A stretch of DNA of 64,000 nucleotides from Aliivibrio fischeri (GTDB lineage Bacteria; Pseudomonadota; Gammaproteobacteria; Enterobacterales; Vibrionaceae), in assembly GCF_009727955.1 (NCBI RefSeq), contig NZ_WOBR01000004.1:117849-181848 (forward strand). Reading direction: 5' to 3'. Position 1 is the first letter of the stretch, and each line of letters opens with the position of its first letter. The position numbers and the translations under genes were made by a program. Shown one piece after another: positions 62,320 through 64,000 of the stretch. The notes beneath the pieces were generated by a model. That model was not told the origin of the DNA and did not search any database. It was given only the letters and a program-made list of their open reading frames with translations.

Positions 62320-63495
62320 TTATGCGTACATTGGAACAAGAACCATAGTACCGATAATAACTGTGATTAAACCACAGATAACTGGAACAGATGTACGTTT
62401 TACCACTTCAAATGGGCTGATTTTTGCCATACCAGATGTCGCAACGATAACGCCAGATACTGGTGAAATAGTACGACCAAGGTTAGATGCTTGAAGCATT
62501 GGAATGATAAGGAATGCAGGGCTAAGACCCATTTTACCAGCAAGCTGAGGAGCAAGCTCTACGAATGCGTAGAAAGGGGCATTACCAGAACCTGTTGCGA
62601 TAGCAGCAGCAACGGTTAAACCGGTTAGTAGAAGCATTAGAGCCATACCACCCGCGCCTGCTTTATCAGCTAAGTGAAGTAGGTTATCAATTGCGCCAAC
62701 AGACATTAGGCCTTGAGCAAATACACCAGCAGCAACTAATAGCATAACTACGCCTTTAAATGCATCAGCCATACCTTCATAACAAGATTCTAAATCTTCT
62801 AATGTTTTTTTACCGTTCAATTTATTGGTCGTAAAGTTAACTAACGCGCCAATAAAGATAGAACCAACAACGATAGTGTAAATATCTAAAGATAGACCTG
62901 GGATTGTCTCGCCGTTAAACAGGAAAACACCTACGATTGGTAGGAAAGGAAGAATCGCGTAGTAAGATGGTGCGTTTACTTCCATTGCAGAAATATCTAC
63001 TTTCTCCATTGGTGTGTTTTCTTTCTTATCAAGATACTTATTCCAGAAGAAAGCGGCTGCTGCCATCACGATGATTGCACAAATTGATACAGGAAGTACG
63101 GTTTCAACTGCGAAAACATGAAGAGGTAAACCTGATTTTTCTGCAGCAACAATGACATCACCTGATGTAGGTGAAAGGATGATTGCTGCTGGTGATGCAC
63201 ACACTGCAACCGCTGCAGGGCGTGAGATACCCATTGCCGTCATCATAGGGAATAGGGTTGCCATTAATAGAACACCAAGGCCTGTTGCAGAACTTACAGC
63301 AAGAGACATTAGACACGCTACGATGTATGCAGCAACTAATAGAATGTAAGGTGATTTAATGAATGCCAATGGTTTCGAAAATTGCTTAACAACCACATTA
63401 TTTGCACCGATGTGAGTCATGTAAGAGGCAAAACCACAAAGTAGCATGATTTGCATACCTAAGCCGCCGCCACGGTATTGAAGCATGTATTTCAC
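62320..63495 (-). pseudogene. dcuC: C4-dicarboxylate transporter DcuC, 5'-truncated
   Basis: The 391-residue frame matches DcuC from about residue 70 onward, including RGGGLGMQIMLLCGF, SLAVSSATGLGVLLMATLFP, ICASPAAIILSPTSGD-like and LLVAAGVFAQGL. E. coli DcuC has 461 residues. The frame's first possible start is a GTG at 63495 inside conserved sequence. Coding similarity continues upstream for about 14 codons (ALLTDALEY) until an in-frame TAA at 63535-63537. No remnant of the missing ~65 residues appears in any frame of the next 150 bases. The first helices are lost, so transport is doubtful. It keeps an intact terminator. Confidence 0.75.
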
Positions 63496-63687
63496 ATACT
63501 CAAGCGCATCTGTTAATAGTGCGATGAATAATTGTTATTTTTATTGTAACAAAAGGATAAGAACTTGAAATTAACCAAGGTGTTTTTGAGATCTTAATAA
63601 GAATAGGTTGTTTTTTGACCGTGACTAGACGAAGGGAAAATAGCGTTTATACTAGCCTGATTCAAATTCCGTAAATAGAACTTCATT

Positions 63688-64000
63688 ATGTTATTTCAAA
63701 CTATGCAATATATCCTTATTCCTGCTTTGCTTGGTGCTCAAATCATTTTGACCATCATTTTGCATAAAGGGGATATTTGTCCTGGTCAACGTGGTCGCGT
63801 ACATAAGTGGTTACCTGCACTCATTTTAGGTTGGTGTGCGATTGCTGGTTTTGGCATGACTTATGCGCCGATATTTGCAATGAATTTTATTCCTGCAATT
63901 GCAATTACTGGTTTTTATTTAAGCGTAAAAACAGGAAAAACACGAGATAAAGGCCCATTAATCGTGTTGGCATTAGCCAATGGTTTTGCTGCTGCAAGTT
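63688..64000 (+). CDS. Membrane protein of unknown function (3' end outside window)
   Basis: Starting at the ATG at 63688, 104 residues are visible before the window ends. Three or four hydrophobic segments are seen: residues about 7-25 (YILIPALLGAQIILTIIL), 42-60 (WLPALILGWCAIAGFGM), 62-80 and the last visible stretch. A loop with CPGQRGRVHKW lies between the first two. It is probably an inner-membrane protein. I do not recognise the family. The upstream 190 bases, shared with the truncated dcuC, hold its promoter. Confidence 0.7.
   Translation, partial: MLFQTMQYILIPALLGAQIILTIILHKGDICPGQRGRVHKWLPALILGWCAIAGFGMTYAPIFAMNFIPAIAITGFYLSVKTGKTRDKGPLIVLALANGFAAAS

Noticed and set aside
63541-63690. 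Frameshifted N terminus of dcuC upstream
   Set aside because: I translated the other minus-strand frames and saw no DcuC-like hydrophobic sequence; loss by deletion fits better than a one-base shift.

Overview
The window is an AT-rich, gene-dense, mostly vertically inherited stretch of a gammaproteobacterial chromosome. Gene content and order point to the Vibrionaceae, most likely Aliivibrio (the Vibrio fischeri group). The reasons are the monomeric isocitrate dehydrogenase, the cspD/clpS-clpA/infA/bpt-aat cluster, the rne/rluC/maf/yceD-rpmF-plsX-fab cluster, a Vibrio-type MetP/MetS sodium symporter and the low GC. This assignment rests on recognising protein families and synteny, because no database search was possible. 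I see no prophage, insertion sequence with a transposase, integron, CRISPR array or rRNA operon.

Layout. 0-4 kb: the 3' end of fpr, a small DUF1971 protein, a chemoreceptor, an orphan 90-residue protein, a tiny lipoprotein and rluE. 4-12.5 kb: icd, then the leftward stress operon prkA(yeaG)-yeaH-spoVR(ycgB), then folD. 12.7-15.3 kb: tRNA-Arg(UCU), selO, a lipoprotein gene and cspD. 15.6-20.1 kb: an N-degron cluster (clpS, clpA, bpt, aat, with infA between). 20.3-27 kb: aroA, cmk, rpsA with a structured leader, ihfB, lapA-lapB and pyrF. 27-35.7 kb: metG divergent from mrp, then udk, asmA, cobO and a SulP transporter. 35.8-41 kb: rne with a long leader, divergent from rluC, then maf. 41.1-51.7 kb: yceD-rpmF-plsX-fabH-fabD-fabG-acpP-fabF-pabC-mltG-tmk-holB-tatD, which links ribosome assembly, phospholipid and fatty-acid synthesis, folate and cell-wall functions and replication. 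52-64 kb: ptsG, a GST-like protein, metS/metP, a small outer-membrane barrel, a YnhF-like microprotein, an exported RelA/SpoT-fold protein, tyrS, ygiQ, a 5'-truncated dcuC and the start of a membrane protein cut by the window end.

Rather than one unknown multigene system, I found several individually notable items: (i) a predicted exported protein with a RelA/SpoT nucleotidyltransferase-like domain; (ii) a 162-bp palindromic repeat with inverted ATACCAAT/ATTGGTAT ends, and a 32-bp element elsewhere in the window that looks like the same repeat with its interior deleted; (iii) a dcuC gene that has lost its N-terminal coding part; (iv) a three-hairpin rpsA leader with GGA loops and a degenerate ribosome-binding site; (v) several genes under 60 codons: rpmF, metS, ynhF-like, a lipoprotein and a possible 23-residue peptide. 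Start codons were reassigned for several genes where a ribosome-binding site and family length argue for an internal start.
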